Below the pieces are notes generated by a model. The model did not search any database. It was not told where the DNA came from and saw nothing but the letters and a program-made list of their open reading frames with translations. This document shows positions 29,459-43,145 of a stretch of DNA of 64,000 nt, piece by piece. The DNA is from Marchantia polymorpha subsp. ruderalis (Eukaryota > Streptophyta > Marchantiopsida > Marchantiales > Marchantiaceae), in contig AP031354.1 of NCBI GenBank assembly GCA_037833965.1, positions 30,978,001 through 31,042,000 of the forward strand, in the 5' to 3' direction. The stretch's first letter is position 1, and each line of letters starts with the position of its first letter. The position numbers were made by a program, and so were the translations under genes.

Positions 29459-30807
29459 CGATGTCTTCATTCAGTGGCCAGTCACGGTCCCTCGATTCTT
29501 GACTGACTGGCGACTGACCCCACGGTTTATTCCGTCAGTTGTCAAGATTCTTCACTGAGTGCTGACTGACCCCACGGTTTATTCCGTCCGTCGTCAATCA
29601 CTGTCCCTCGATTCTTGACTGACTGTGAGTCGTCAGTCCAGTTCATATCCTTCGTCAGGATATGGACTCCACTTGACGACTGACTGCAGACCGTCCCCCG
29701 GACGTTTCAAGATTCCTACCGGGCGCGAGGGGGCATCCCTCGGACGCCTCTAGATTCCTGTCGGGCGCGAGGAGACGCTCGTTTCACGGTGTCTGGAACC
29801 CGGCCGGGCGCAAGGGGGACTTATCGGACTCGTCCAGATTCCTGTGGGGCGCAGGGGGCATCCCTCGGACGCCTCTAGATACCAGTCGGGCGCGAGGGAA
29901 CGCGCGTTTCACGGAGTCTCCACCCTCGCTGACTCCAGACTGGCCCCCGGACGCCTCTAGATTCCTGCCGGGCGCAAGGGGGATTTATCGGACTCGTCCA
30001 GATTCCTGTGGGGCGCAAGGGGGCATCCCTCGGACGCCTCTAGATACCTGTCGGGCGCGAGGGGACGCGCGTTTCACGGTGTCTGGGACCCGGCCGGGCG
30101 CAAGGGGGATTTATCGGACTCGTCCAGATTCCTGTGGGGCGCGAGGGGGCATCCCTCGGACGCCTCTAGATACCTGTCGGGCGCGAGGGAACGCGCGTTT
30201 CACGGAGTCTCCACCCTCACTGACTCCAGACTGGCCCCCGGACGCCTCTAGATTCCTGCCGGGCGCGAGGGGGCATCCCTCGGACGCCTCTAGACACCTG
30301 TCGGGCGCGAGGGAACGCGCGTTCTCACGGTGTCGCCACCCTCACTGACTGCAGACAGTCCCCGGGACGTTTCAAGATTCCTGCCGGGCGCGAAGGGCAA
30401 TCCCTCGGACGCTTCTAGATTCCTGTCGGCCTCGAGGAGACGCGCGTTTCACTCTGTCTGGAACCCGGCCGGGCGCAAGGGAGATATCTCGGACGCGTCT
30501 AGATTCCTGTGGGGCGCGAGGGGCCATCCCTCGGACGCATCTATATTCCTGTCGGGCGCGAGGGGACGCGCGTTTCACGGTGTCTGGGAACCGGCCGGGC
30601 GCAAGGAGGATTTCCCGGACTAGTCTAGATTCCTGTGGGGCGCGAGGGGGCATCCCTCGGACGCGTCTATATTCCTGTCGGGCGCGAGGGGATCTCTCGG
30701 ACGGCCTCTACATTCCTGTCGGGTGCGAAGGGGCATCCCTCGGACGCGTCTAGATTCTCCAAAAAATAAGGAAAAATGACTCTGACTCGGACTACCTTAG
30801 GAGCTTT
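29459..30807. repeat. TCAGTC tract and long 42-bp minisatellite (U3)
   Basis: Nested palindrome 29628-29681; minisatellite about 29694-30756. Confidence 0.85.
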
Positions 30808-31120
30808 ATGATTTGCGGAAGTTCCACGGAGTGTGGTCACCCATCCCAGACCTATTCCGTTCCAAGGGCGCTTAACCGCGGGGTTCTGATGGGATCTGGC
30901 ATACCAGCCGTGATGCGATCGGAATCACGTCCATGAAAGAGTCCCCTGAGATTTTGTTATCTTGTCCTGTGATAAATATTCGTTTGAGAGATAAAACAAT
31001 CAAAAGTAAAATAAAAGCAAAAAATGAATAAAAGCAAAAAAATAAAAGTTAAAAAAACAATGAGATAGATATATAAACGAATTCCATAAAAGATTTCCAA
31101 GGAGATAACAGATAAATACG
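30808..31120 (-). repeat. Best-preserved 5S-like copy, minus strand (U3)
   Basis: Core 30808-30927. Confidence 0.65.
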
Positions 31121-31971
31121 ACTCTGACTCGGAAGTATGATCTGAACCGTTGATCTCTGAACCAATGTTAGGATTTCTTTCTGAATTATTAGTAATCCTG
31201 GATAGAAAAAGTTCACTTTAGAATTTGGCAATCAGATCAGAAATTTTTATTTGTGATGTTTTAATTCTTTTTTCTTAGAAACTGATATTCCTGCAATAAA
31301 CTTGCATGAAAATCTCTTTGAATAAACTTCGTTATGGAATTCTGCGAGAATGGAGCCCAAGATAATTTGAAGTTATAAAATTTGAACCTAGAAAAACAAT
31401 TGAGAGCGACACGTGTTCAGTATTCTCTCATTAATGGCACGGGTATTGTAATCTCAGGTCTTACGCGTATAAATACTGCAGCTGCACCTTCCCTCTCGTC
31501 CCTTCGGGGACATCTGAGTCACTGAGGGAAGACATGGACTTGAGTGACGACTGGCGAAAGACATCTTTCCTCGATGCTGATCCTTCGGGGATCTCCCGGA
31601 CGGCCTCCATAAACGATTACGGATAGAAACAGTAACATTTAGAAATTATAAATCAGGTTAGAAATTATTGTTTATTTTTTCTTATTTTCTATTTGGAAAA
31701 TGATATTCATGCAATAAATCTGCATCTTTTTTAATAGACTTGGCTATACAAATTCTGCAAGAATTGAGCCCAAGATAATCTGGAGTTAAAAACATTTGAA
31801 ACTAGAAAAACATTTGAGAGCGCCACGTGTTCCGTATTCTCGCATTAAAGGCATGAGTGTTGTAATCTCAGGTCTTACGCGTATAAATACTGCAGCTGCA
31901 CCTCCCCTCTCGTCTCTTCGGGGACATCCGATCAGCGGCCGTTGGTAGCCGCTGATCGGCCGGGCGCAAGG
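31121..31971 (+). promoter_or_regulatory. Twin G-box/TATA promoter block (U3)
   Basis: Element 1 31410-31475 with ORF 31534-31626; element 2 31824-31889; hairpin 31928-31959. Confidence 0.5.
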
Positions 31972-32772
31972 GGAAGGTGAGTGGCGCGTCCCCTTGCGCC
32001 CTTGGCAGGAACTTGCAAATCGGCACAAAAATGAAAGCAGGAATTGAAGAAGAGAGGATGAGGGGAAGGCGAGCAGCAGCAGCAGGGCCAGAGAAAGGGG
32101 GAGAGAGAGAGAGAGGGCGGAGACAGAGAGAACAAGCGAGAGCGAGAGCGCGCAGTGGAGAACGGCTTTGGGGCTTTAGGTTTAGGGTAGCAGGAGCACA
32201 GCAGCGGCAGCAGCAGGAGGCATACCAGCCCTGACGTGATCGAATCATGGCGCATTTTGTTATCTTTTCCTATGATAATCACTCGCATGAGAGATGAAGG
32301 AATAAGAAATGAAATAAAAAAATAAAACCAATGAATCAAATGGATAAAAAAAAACTTGAATAAAAAGACAAAACTAAAGACTCTGAAGAATGATCTGAAC
32401 AGTTGATCTTTGAGCCAATGTGGAGATTATTTTTTTTAATTATAAATGATCATGGATAGATAAATATGACTCTGAAGTATGATCTGAACCGTTGATCTTT
32501 GTATCAATGTTGGGATTTCTCTTCGATTCTAAATAATCATGGATAGAAACAGAAACATTTAGAATTAAGCAATCAGGTTAGAAATTATTATTTATTATGC
32601 ACTTTTTTTTTCTATTTTAAAAATGGTACTCATGCAGTAAATTTGCATCTTTTTGAATAGACGTGGCTATAGAATCCTGCAAGAATTGAGCCCAAGATAA
32701 TCTGGAGTTATACACATTTGATAACTCGATTCTTGACTGACCGTCAGTCGAGATCATATCCTTCCTCAGTGA
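31972..32772 (-). repeat. Diverged SIN3-leader copy, 5S stub and AT spacer (U3)
   Basis: 5S stub 32220-32247. Confidence 0.6.
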
Positions 32773-33287
32773 CTCTAATCGATAGAAGTGTGGCCTTAGG
32801 TATTTATTTTAATATGTTAACTTAGTTATTTCTTCATGGATTCAGTTTCTATGTCTTTCTTTCTTTATATCTTCTGTAATCATTTCTTCACGATTTCGAT
32901 TAATTTTTATTATTTTTTATGTCACTGTTTCTCTACATTTTCGTAATTTTATTTATTTTAATGCAATCATTTCTTTAAATTTGACTGATTGAATAATTTC
33001 TGAAATTTTCTCTTTAGATTTTACTTTTTTATTTTTCATGGAATTGTTTTTTAATGTGCTTGTTTCTTTCTGAATATGTGATTATATATTTATTATTTTC
33101 TTAATTATCTCATGATAATTAAGAAAATAAGATAACAAAACCCCCCGGGTGCCTTTCATCGACGTGATGTCCATCACGTCCGGACTGGTGTAACCCAGAT
33201 CCGATAAGACCGCTGCGGTTAAGCGCCCTTGGCACGGAAGAGGTCTGGGATGGGTGACCTCCACTCCGTGGAACTTCCGCAGATCAT
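32773..33287 (+). repeat. 5S-like module 5 (U3)
   Basis: Core 33194-33287, 12-T run downstream. Confidence 0.75.
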
Positions 33288-33375
33288 AAACATAAAAAAG
33301 TTCCTAAACTCCTTTTCGTTTTTTTTTTTTTAATTTTTTTAATTTTTTTAAAATTCTATAAGAGGGATCGATTCT

Positions 33376-33487
33376 ATGAATGCGACCATGGCCCCTCGGA
33401 CCCTCGTACATACGAGGTACGATGTCAGCAGTACGAGGTACGGAGGATATGCGACCGTGGCCCCTCGGACCCTCGTACATACGAGGT
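33376..33487. repeat. 69-bp array 4 (U3), 1.6 repeats
   Basis: Borders SIN3 copy b. Confidence 0.9.
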
Positions 33488-34073
33488 AAAATTCAAATTC
33501 AATATTCAAAATCTCCAGAAACGCCTTGTACACGTGCTCGTCCGCTGAAAATCGTGTCTTGACTTTGTTGAAAAAGTTGATGGTCTGATCAGAGGCCGAA
33601 GAACCTTCCTCCCTTGAACGCTTCATCCTCCTTCGCCCTTCAGAAACACAGCTCACTTCTATGAACACAGCTGGAACTCAGCACGAAATTGAAACAAGAT
33701 TTTTTGAAACGATTCGATTGAGGAGGGAGAGCGTCTTACCTCCCCTTGCGCCCGCACAGGATCGAGGCGAGCGTCAGGAGGACAGGTGGCGCGTCCCTTC
33801 GCGCTATGGACCAGATGACACTACCCAAGACTCTCAAAGGCAGCAGGAACTTGGACAGCACAAAATTGAATGCAGGAACTTGGATTTTAGCAAATTGGAA
33901 GGTGAACGCGTCTTACCTTCCCCTCGCGCCCGCCGTGCCAAGAAAAACCGCTATGCTGTTGCGCTTCTGGCTGGTTGACGAGCGGAAACACGAAAGGCTG
34001 GAACGAGACGAGAGGAGGAGCGAGTGCGAGACGAGCGAGAGCGCGCAGTGCCGAGCGGTTTAGGGTTTAGGTA
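33488..34073 (-). pseudogene. SIN3-like promoter, leader and first exon (U3, copy b)
   Basis: Coding part 33507-33626. Carries SADEHVYK (E to D), shared with U4 copy b. Telo-box at 34059. Confidence 0.65.
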
Positions 34074-34078
34074 TAGGG

Positions 34079-35461
34079 TCACTCAGAAAAGACATGAATT
34101 CCACCCCTAAAACCCCCAGGGAGAGCGGGAGGCAGGGAGGGAAGACCTGAGCCAGGCGTGCAAGCCTCCGCTCGCCCAGACCCAGGGGTCAGAGGACTAA
34201 TTTCAATAAACTCCAATCCATTGCCATCAGGATCGCAACAGAATATTGAGGGCACCATGCAGTGCTGGTACGGTATCCCTTCAAAAGAGAAATGAGGGTG
34301 TACGTTATAGCAAAGCTTGTAGTCTGAACCACATCAAATCGTGTTTATATACAACTGCAAACACATTAGAAAATTCAAGGTCAGCCTAAAATCCCAGTTT
34401 GCAACTACTATATGCTCACCTGCTTTCTCAAGTGTTTGTCGAAGACCTTCAACATTCTTGCAGTTAAAGCATGCATGTCTGTCGAAACCACCATGCCCAG
34501 GCCGACCGTGAACTGGATCAGGGTTGGGAACCTCCATGATATGAATACCCTCAGCTCCCAAAAGTAACCAAGCTCCTCTATACGGAAGCTCTGGTCTATC
34601 TGGACTAGTCATCAAACCTATTGGAATGAATAAAAGATGGTTAGCTATTTGATGAAAGCGGTTCGTTACTCACAGATTGCTGGAATGCATCCTTCGCTGT
34701 ATTTCATTTCCTCCTATGTCTAAGACTGACATAACTGTCAAATTAAACGGTACACATACCCAAAAGTCCACAGTAAAAATCCAGCGATTTCTCCAGGTTC
34801 TCGCAACGAAAGGCGACATGATTCAGCCCTTTGAACTGGACTGCAATACCCAAACGCACGTAGAATCACTTCGCAGCCATCCATGCACTAGTTGATTGAA
34901 TAAGAAGAATGACATTGTTTCATGAATAGTATTCATATTGATGAATCAAATATATCTGCAAGTTTTTCCATCGATCGAGTTTGGCACCAATTTCTTTCCC
35001 TTGATAATATGGAACAAATGAATGAAAACAGACATGATTGTATGTGACTACAATAAAATTTACTTACAATTGGTCGACTGTGACAATCTACGAATGAAAA
35101 TTTGCTGAAAATTTATCTATAAATGCTGAAAATGATGACAAACTTCACAGGTGTGGAATAGAAACGTACATGAAGGAGAAACCGTGAGAGATTTCGAGTG
35201 AACATCTGCAGGCTCTTTTGAAGATTTTGTATCTTTGAAGGTTGGAGGTGCTTCCTCTTCAGTATTTTCCATCGGCAAATTCATGAAGTCTACACTGTTG
35301 TCGCGTTGAAATTTCTCCTCGGGTAGAGACACACCATGAACTGCCCCACGGGAGCCCAGGTCATGCTCAGTGGACACAGATCCTTCTTCCGCTCTTCCTT
35401 CGTCCTTCAACATGTCCAATTCTTCAAGTTGATGGTTCTCCGCTGCTATGGCAGTTTTCAT
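34079..35461 (-). CDS. Glyoxalase I-like gene, five exons, U4
   Basis: Exons A 35170-35461, B 34760-34840, C 34674-34713, D 34420-34604, E 34079-34278. Intact by the same criteria as U2. Confidence 0.75.
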
Positions 35462-36161
35462 GAGTTTTTATGTGCCAGTGGAATGAGGTATGAGGTAGCT
35501 GATCCCTGCCCCTGCCCCTGGGTCTGGGCGAACGCAGGCTTCCAGGCCTTCCTCACTTCCTCCCTTCTTCCCTGCCTCCCGCTTGCACGCCTGCTCAGGT
35601 CTTCCCTCCCTCCCTCCCTCCCTCCCGAGCCCCCTCCTGGCATTTCGCCCCTCTTCCTTACGACCGAAATCGAAACACGCCCACTCCGCCTCTCGCTTTT
35701 CTCTCCTGCGCCCCTCCTCCCTGCTCCCGGATCGGACCCTCCTCACAAACGACAGCAAAGAGACAGTGGCAGACGGCGCTTGTAACTCAGGTGACTACTG
35801 GAACAGAATGGACGACTGGACCCTGATGCGGCTGAACTGCACCTCACCCCATATATATAGGTCGTCTGTGCTACGTCCTCCGAATGAGGTAGCTGATCCC
35901 TGCCCTGCCCCTGGGTCTGGGCGAGCGCAGGCTTCCAGGCCTTTACTCACTTCCTCCCTTCTTCCCTGCCTCACGCTTGCATGTCTTCCTTCCCTAACTC
36001 CCGCTCCCCCCCCCCCTCCTCGTCACTAAAGGCTCAACACTTTTGGGGGAACGCGAGGGAGCTGATCCCTGCCCCTGCCCCCCGCTGCCTCCCGCGCATC
36101 GCTCACTTCCTGCCTCCCGCTTGCATGCCTGGCTCAGGTCTTCCCTCCCTGCCTCCCGCTC
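34123..36161. mobile_element. Inverted-repeat-bounded glyoxalase block (U4)
   Basis: Arms begin at 34123 and end at 36161; TATA-like run 35851-35859. Confidence 0.5.
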
Positions 36162-36928
36162 AATGATGTGAAAATAATAATGTGAAAACAAACAGAACAC
36201 AATTCATTTCATTTAAGTTCATTGACGATGTCTTCATTCAGTGGCCAGTCACGGTCCCACGATTCTTGACTGACTGGTGACTAACCCCACGGTTTATTCC
36301 GTCCGTCGTCAATCACAGTCCCTCGATTCTTGACTGACTGTGAGTCGTCAGTCCAGTTCATATCCTTCGTCACGATATGAACTCCACTTGACGACTGACT
36401 GCAGACCGTCCCCCGGACGTTTCAAGATTCCTGCCGGGCGCAAGGAGGCATCATTCGGACGCCTCTAGATTCCTGTCGGGCGCGAGGAGACGCTCGTTTC
36501 ACGGTGTCTGGAACCCAGCCGGGCACAAGGGGAATTTACCGGACTCGTCCAGATTCCTGTGGGGCGCGAGGGGGCATCCCTCGGACGCCTCTAGACACCT
36601 GTCGGGCGCGAGGGAACGCGCGTTTCACGGTGTCTCCACCCTCACTGACTGCAGACCGTCCCCGGGACGTTTCAAGATTCCTGCCGGGCGCAAAGGGGCA
36701 TCCCTCGGACGCGTCTATAAGCAATCAGGTTAGAAATTATTATTTATTATGCACTTTTTTTCTATTTTAAAAATGATACTCAAGCAAAAAATTTGCATCT
36801 TTTTGAATAGACTTGGCTATAGAATCCTGCAAGAATTGAGCCCAAGATAATCTGGAGTTATACACATTTGATAACTCGATTCTTGACTGACCGTCAGTCG
36901 TTAGTCGAGTTCATATCCTTCCTCAGTG
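36162..36928. repeat. TCAGTC tract, 42-bp minisatellite and repeat R (U4)
   Basis: Nested palindrome 36343-36396; repeat R 36723-36879. Confidence 0.85.
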
Positions 36929-37431
36929 ACTCTAATCGATAGAAGTGTGGCCTTGGGTATTTATTTTCAATATGTTAACTTAGTTATTCCTTCATGGATT
37001 CAGTTTCTATGTCTTTCTTTCTTAATATCTTCTGTTATCATTTCTTCACGATTTCGATTAATTTTTATTATTTTTTCATGTCTCTGTTTCTCTACATTTT
37101 CGTATTTATATTTATTTTAATGCAATCATTTCTTTACATTTGACTGATTGAATATTTTCTGAAATTTTCTCTTTAGATTTTGCTTTTTTATTTTTCATGG
37201 AATTGTTTTTTAATGTGCATGTTTCTTTCGGAAAATGTGATTATATATTTATTATTTTCTGAATTATCTCATGATAATTAAGAAAATAAGATAACAAAAC
37301 CCCCCGGGAGCCTTTCATCGACGTGATGTCCATCACGTCCGGACTCTGATAAGACCGCTGCGGTCAAGCGCCCTTGGCACGGAAGAGGTCTGGGATGGGT
37401 GACCTGCACTCCGTGGAACTTCCGCAGATCA
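36929..37431 (+). repeat. 5S-like module 1 (U4)
   Basis: Core 37346-37431, shortened subtype. Confidence 0.75.
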
Positions 37432-37512
37432 TAAACATGAAAAAGTTCCTAAACTCCTCTTCGTTTTTTTTTTTCTTTAATTTTTTTTTATTTTTTAAGA
37501 GGGGTCGATTCT

Positions 37513-37757
37513 ATGAATGCGACCATGGCCCCTCGGACCCTCGTACATACGAGGAACGATGTCAACAGTACGAGGTACGGGGGATATGCGATCGTGGCCC
37601 CTCGGACCCTCGTACATACGAGGTACGAGGTCAGCAGTACGAGGTACGGAGGATATGCGACCGTGGCCCCTCGGACCCTCGTCCATACGAGGAACGATGT
37701 CAGCAGTACGAGGTACGGAGGATATGCGGACCTGGGCCCCTCGGACTATACGAGGTA
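37513..37757. repeat. 69-bp array 1 (U4), 3 repeats plus a part
   Basis: As in U2. Confidence 0.95.
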
Positions 37758-38309
37758 AAAATCTGGCGCTGCCCCTGGCGCATTCCTGGGAGTTCGGCAG
37801 TCCCTTTGTTCGGAAGTGAGGGAGGAAAGGAGGAAAGGAGGAAACAAATTGAACCCGGCCGGGCGAAATGGAAATCTCCCGGACGCGCCCGGGTTCCTGG
37901 GGGGCGCCAGGGGACGCGCGTCTCGCGGTGTCTTGAACCCGGGCGGGCGCGATGGGGGTCTCTCGGATGCGTGTAGAATCTTGTCGGGCGCAAGGGGGAT
38001 CTCCCGGACGCGTCTCGATTTCCTTTCGCCAAGGACTGGTCTATCAGAAGTGTGCCAGGGCCCAAGGCCCAAGAAAGTACCTGTACCAGGGCACCCTCTT
38101 CTTGCTGGTTTTGGGGCGCAAGGCCGTCCACTAACTGCCTTGCTGGAGAACTCTATCTATTTCAGAATAGTTCAACGCTTTGGTTCATGCCTCAGAGTAA
38201 GAGCCTTGGTTATGTTATGACCAGAGCTTCAACTCCAATGATTGCATACCCTTGAATCGGCCTTGGAAGAGTTGGCTTATGCCGAGCACACAGCCCTACT
38301 GTGCGTAGT
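37758..38309. repeat. GC-rich segment 1 with unidentified tail (U4)
   Basis: Carries the 'cccaagaaagtacc' variant near 38069-38082, also found in segment 2 of this unit. Confidence 0.8.
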
Positions 38310-38785
38310 CTCTAATCGATGGAAGTGTGGCCTTGGGTATTTATTTTCAATATGTTAACTTAGTTATTTCCTCATGGATTCAGTTTCTATGTCTTTCTTT
38401 CTTTATATCTTCTGTAATCCTTTCTTCACAATTTCAATTTTCTTTTATTTTTGTATTTTTTGGTCACTGTTTCTCTACATTTTCGTAATTATATTTATTT
38501 TGAGGCAATCATTTCTTTAAATTTTACTGATTGAATATTTTCTGAAATTTTCTCTTTAGATTTTACTTTTTTAATTTTATTTTTCATGGAATTATGTTTT
38601 TTAGTAATGCTTGTTTCTTTCTGAATATGTGATGATTTATTTATTATTTTCTGAATTATCTCATGATAATAAAGAAAATAAGATAACAAAACCCAGATCC
38701 GATAAGACTGCTGCGGTGAAGCGCCCTTGGCACTTAAGAGGTCTGGGATGGGTGACCTCCACTCCGTGGAACTTCCGCATATCAT
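38310..38785 (+). repeat. 5S-like module 2 (U4)
   Basis: Core 38692-38785, ending ccgcatatcat (g to t), shared with U5. Confidence 0.75.
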
Positions 38786-38874
38786 AAACATAAAAAAGTT
38801 CCTAAACTCCTTTTCGTTTTTTTTTTTTTTAATTTTTTTAATTTTTTTAAAATTTTATAAGAGGGGTCGATTCT

Positions 38875-39055
38875 ATGAATGCGACCGTGGCCCCTCGGAC
38901 CCTCGTACATACGAGGTACGATGTCAACAGTATGAGGTACGGAGGATGTGCGACCGTGGCCCCTTGGACCCTCGTACATACGAGGTACGATGTCAGCAGT
39001 ACGAGGTACGGAGGATATGCGACCGTGGCCCCTCGGACCCTCGTACATACGAGGT
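38875..39055. repeat. 69-bp array 2 (U4), 2.6 repeats
   Basis: As in U3. Confidence 0.95.
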
Positions 39056-39247
39056 AAAATTCAAATTCAATATTCAAAATCTTCAGAAATGCCTTGTACA
39101 CGTGCTCCTCCGCTGAAAATCGTGTCTTGACTTTGTTGATAAAGTTGATGGTCTGATCAGAGGCCGAAGAACCTTCCTCCCTTGAACGCTTCATCCTCCT
39201 TCGCCCTTCAGAAACACAGCTCACTTCTATGAACACAGCTGGAACTC
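39056..39247 (-). pseudogene. SIN3-like first exon fragment (U4, copy a)
   Basis: Coding part 39075-39194. Confidence 0.65.
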
Positions 39248-39455
39248 AGATGATTTATTTATTATTTTCTGAATATTCTCATGATAATTAAGAAAATAAG
39301 ATAACAAAACCCCCTGGGACCCTTTCGTCGACGTGATGTCCATCACGTCCGGACTGGTGTAACCCAGATCCGATAAGACCGCTGCGGTGAAGCGCCCTTG
39401 GCACGGAAGAGGTCTGGGATGGGTGACCTCCACTCCGTGGAACTTCCGCAGATCA
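39248..39455 (+). repeat. 5S-like module 3, leader truncated (U4)
   Basis: Core 39363-39455. Confidence 0.75.
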
Positions 39456-39535
39456 TAAACATGAAAAAGTTCCTAAACTCCTTTTTGTTCTAATTTTTAA
39501 TTTTTGGTTTGATTTTTAATTAGGAGGGTCAATTC

Positions 39536-40055
39536 TATGAACGCGACCGTGGCCCCTCGGACCCTCGAACATACGAGGTACGAGGTCAGCAGTACGAGGT
39601 ACGGAGGATATGCGACCGTGGCCCCTCGGACCCTCGTCCATACGAGGAACGATGTCAGCAGTACGAGGTACGGAGGATATGCGACCGTGGCCCCTCGGAC
39701 CCTCGTACATACGAGGTACGAGGTCAGCAGTACGAGGTACGGAGGATATGCGACCGTGGCCCCTCGGACCCTCGTACATACGAGGTACGAGGTCAGCAGT
39801 ACGAGGTACGGAGGATATGCGACCGTGGCCCCTCGGACCCTCGTACATACGAGGTACGAGGTCAGCAGTACGAGGTACGGAGGATATGCGACCGTGGCCC
39901 CTCGGACCCTCGTACATACGAGGTACGAGGTCAGCAGTACGAGGTACGGAGGATATGCGACCGTGGCCCCTCGGACCCTCGTCCATACGAGGAACGATGT
40001 CAGCAGTACGAGGTACGGAGGATATGCGGACCTTGGCCCCTCGGACTATACGAGG
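39536..40055. repeat. 69-bp array 3 (U4), 7 repeats plus a part
   Basis: More homogeneous than in U2/U3: four consecutive repeats are identical and the 'tagatac', 'tactagg' and 'tagggagg' variants are absent. Confidence 0.95.
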
Positions 40056-40668
40056 TAAAAATCTGGCGCTGCCCCTGGCGCATTCCTGGGAGTTCGGCAG
40101 TCCCTTTGTTCGGAAGCGAGGGAGGAAAGGAGGAAAGGAGGAAACAAATGTACCCGAGTGTGCGCCTCGCCAAGTAGGAGCGTTGGGAGCGCGAGTCTCG
40201 CGGTGCATTGAACCCGGCCGGGCGAAATGGAAATCTCCCGGACGCGCCCGGGTTCCTGGGGGGCGCCAGGGGACGCGCGTCTCGCGGTGTCTTGAACCCG
40301 GGCGGGCGCGATGGGGGTCTCTCGGATGCGTGTAGAATCTTGTCGGGCGCAAGGGGGATCTCCCGGACGCGTCTCGATTTCCTTTCGCCAAGGACTGGTC
40401 TATCAGAAGTGTGCCAGGGCCCAAGGCCCAAGAAAGTACCTGTACCAGGGCACCCTCTTCTTGCTGGTTTTGGGGCGCAAGGCCGTCCACTACCTGCCTT
40501 GCTGGAGAACTCTTTATATTTCAGAATAGTTCAACGCTTTGGATCATGCCTCAGAGTAAGAGCCTTGGTTATGTTATGACCAGAGCTTCAACTCCAATGA
40601 TTGCATACCCTTGAATCGGCCTTGGAAGAGTTGGCTTATGCCGAGCACACAGCCCTACTGTGCGTAGT
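40056..40668. repeat. GC-rich segment 2 with unidentified tail (U4)
   Basis: Carries the 'aaag' variant near 40432. Confidence 0.8.
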
Positions 40669-41195
40669 CTCTAATCGATGGAAGTGTGGCCTTGGGTATT
40701 TATTTTCAATATGTTAACTTAGTTATTTCCTCATGGATTCAGTTTCTATGTCTTTCTTTCTTTATATCTTCTGTAATCATTTCTTCACAATTTTGATTCT
40801 CTTTTATTTTTTTAATTTTTATGTCACTGTTTCTGTACATTTCGTAAATATATTTATTTTGAGGCAATCATTTCTTTACATTTTACTGATTGAATATTCT
40901 CTGAAATTTTCTCTTTAATTTTTGCTCTTTTTGTTTAGTTTTCATGGAATTATTCTTTTTAGTAATGCTTGTTTCTTTCTGAATATGTGATGATTTATTT
41001 ATTATTTTCTGAATTATCTCATGATAATTAAGAAAATAAGATAACAAAACCCCCCGGGACCCTTCTGTCGACGTGATGTCCATCACGTCCGGACTGGTGT
41101 AACCCAGATCCGATAAGACCGCTGCGGTGAAGCGCCCTTGGCACGGAAGAGGTCTGGGATGGGTAACATCCAGTCCGTGGAACTTCCGCAGATCA
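40669..41195 (+). repeat. 5S-like module 4 (U4)
   Basis: Core 41103-41195, 'ggtaacatcc' subtype. Confidence 0.75.
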
Positions 41196-41483
41196 TAAAC
41201 ATGAAAAAGTGCCTAAAGTCCTTTTCGTTTTTTTTTTATAAAGTGAGAAGATTTTACAGCGAGCGAAAAAAGGGAGTTTGTTAGTCGCAGAGTTTGTCAC
41301 ATTTTTTAGATTCGATCTTTCGAGTAGGAGGAGGCGTGGAAAAAATATGTGTGAAACTGGAAAAAAGCCAGAACTCCCAACTGATAAAACTATATGTAAT
41401 CTCGTCAGATCTAATGTTGTCAAGGACGAAAACATTGATGTGAAAACAAACAGAACACAATTCATTTCATTTTAGCTCATTGA
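41196..41483 (+). other. Unidentified exon-like piece MCETG (U4)
   Basis: ATG 41347, stop at 41473-41475. Has GATGTGAAAA as in U1. Confidence 0.35.
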
Positions 41484-42832
41484 CGATGTCTTCATTCAGT
41501 GGCCAGTCACGGTCCCTCGATTCTTGACTGACTGGCGACTGACCCCACGGTTTATTCCGTCAGTTGTCAAGATTCTTCACTGAGTGCTGACTGACCCCAC
41601 GGTTTATTCCGTCCGTCGTCAATCACTGTCCCTCGATTCTTGACTGACTGTGAGTCGTCAGTCCAGTTCATATCCTTCGTCAGGATATGGACTCCACTTG
41701 ACGACTGACTGCAGACCGTCCCCCGGACGTTTCAAGATTCCTACCGGGCGCGAGGGGGCATCCCTCGGACGCCTCTAGATTCCTGTCGGGCGCGAGGAGA
41801 CGCTCGTTTCACGGTGTCTGGAACCCGGCCGGGCGCAAGGGGGACTTATCGGACTCGTCCAGATTCCTGTGGGGCGCAGGGGGCATCCCTCGGACGCCTC
41901 TAGATACCAGTCGGGCGCGAGGGAACGCGCGTTTCACGGAGTCTCCACCCTCGCTGACTCCAGACTGGCCCCCGGACGCCTCTAGATTCCTGCCGGGCGC
42001 AAGGGGGATTTATCGGACTCGTCCAGATTCCTGTGGGGCGCAAGGGGGCATCCCTCGGACGCCTCTAGATACCTGTCGGGCGCGAGGGGACGCGCGTTTC
42101 ACGGTGTCTGGGACCCGGCCGGGCGCAAGGGGGATTTATCGGACTCGTCCAGATTCCTGTGGGGCGCGAGGGGGCATCCCTCGGACGCCTCTAGATACCT
42201 GTCGGGCGCGAGGGAACGCGCGTTTCACGGAGTCTCCACCCTCATTGACTCCAGACTGGCCCCCGGACGCCTCTAGATTCCTGCCGGGCGCGAGGGGGCA
42301 TCCCTCGGACGCCTCTAGACACCTGTCGGGCGCGAGGGAACGCGCGTTCTCACGGTGTCGCCACCCTCACTGACTGCAGACAGTCCCCGGGACGTTTCAA
42401 GATTCCTGCCGGGCGCGAAGGGCAATCCCTCGGACGCTTCTAGATTCCTGTCGGCCTCGAGGAGACGCGCGTTTCACTCTGTCTGGAACCCGGCCGGGCG
42501 CAAGGGAGATATCTCGGACGCGTCTAGATTCCTGTGGGGCGCGAGGGGCCATCCCTCGGACGCATCTATATTCCTGTCGGGCGCGAGGGGACGCGCGTTT
42601 CACGGTGTCTGGGAACCGGCCGGGCGCAAGGAGGATTTCCCGGACTAGTCTAGATTCCTGTGGGGCGCGAGGGGGCATCCCTCGGACGCGTCTATATTCC
42701 TGTCGGGCGCGAGGGGATCTCTCGGACGGCCTCTACATTCCTGTCGGGTGCGAAGGGGCATCCCTCGGACGCGTCTAGATTCTCCAAAAAATAAGGAAAA
42801 ATGACTCTGACTCGGACTACCTTAGGAGCTTT
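41484..42832. repeat. TCAGTC tract and long 42-bp minisatellite (U4)
   Basis: Nested palindrome 41653-41706; minisatellite about 41719-42781. Confidence 0.85.
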
Positions 42833-43145
42833 ATGATTTGCGGAAGTTCCACGGAGTGTGGTCACCCATCCCAGACCTATTCCGTTCCAAGGGCGCTTAA
42901 CCGCGGGGTTCTGATGGGATCTGGCATACCAGCCGTGATGCGATCGGAATCACGTCCATGAAAGAGTCCCCTGAGATTTTGTTATCTTGTCCTGTGATAA
43001 ATATTCGTTTGAGAGATAAAACAATCAAAAGTAAAATAAAAGCAAAAAATGAATAAAAGCAAAAAAATAAAAGTTAAAAAAACAATGAGATAGATATATA
43101 AACGAATTCCATAAAAGATTTCCAAGGAGATAACAGATAAATACG
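42833..43145 (-). repeat. Best-preserved 5S-like copy, minus strand (U4)
   Basis: Core 42833-42952. Confidence 0.65.

Larger units (their letters stand above)
22168..34192. repeat. Macrosatellite unit U3
   Basis: Complete unit of 12025 bp, the closest relative of U2. Both share a private 'tactaggtc' variant in one 69-bp repeat (near 15805 and 27831). U3 has one 9-bp gain in a T/A run (about 26810-26830), also present in U4 and U5. Confidence 0.95.
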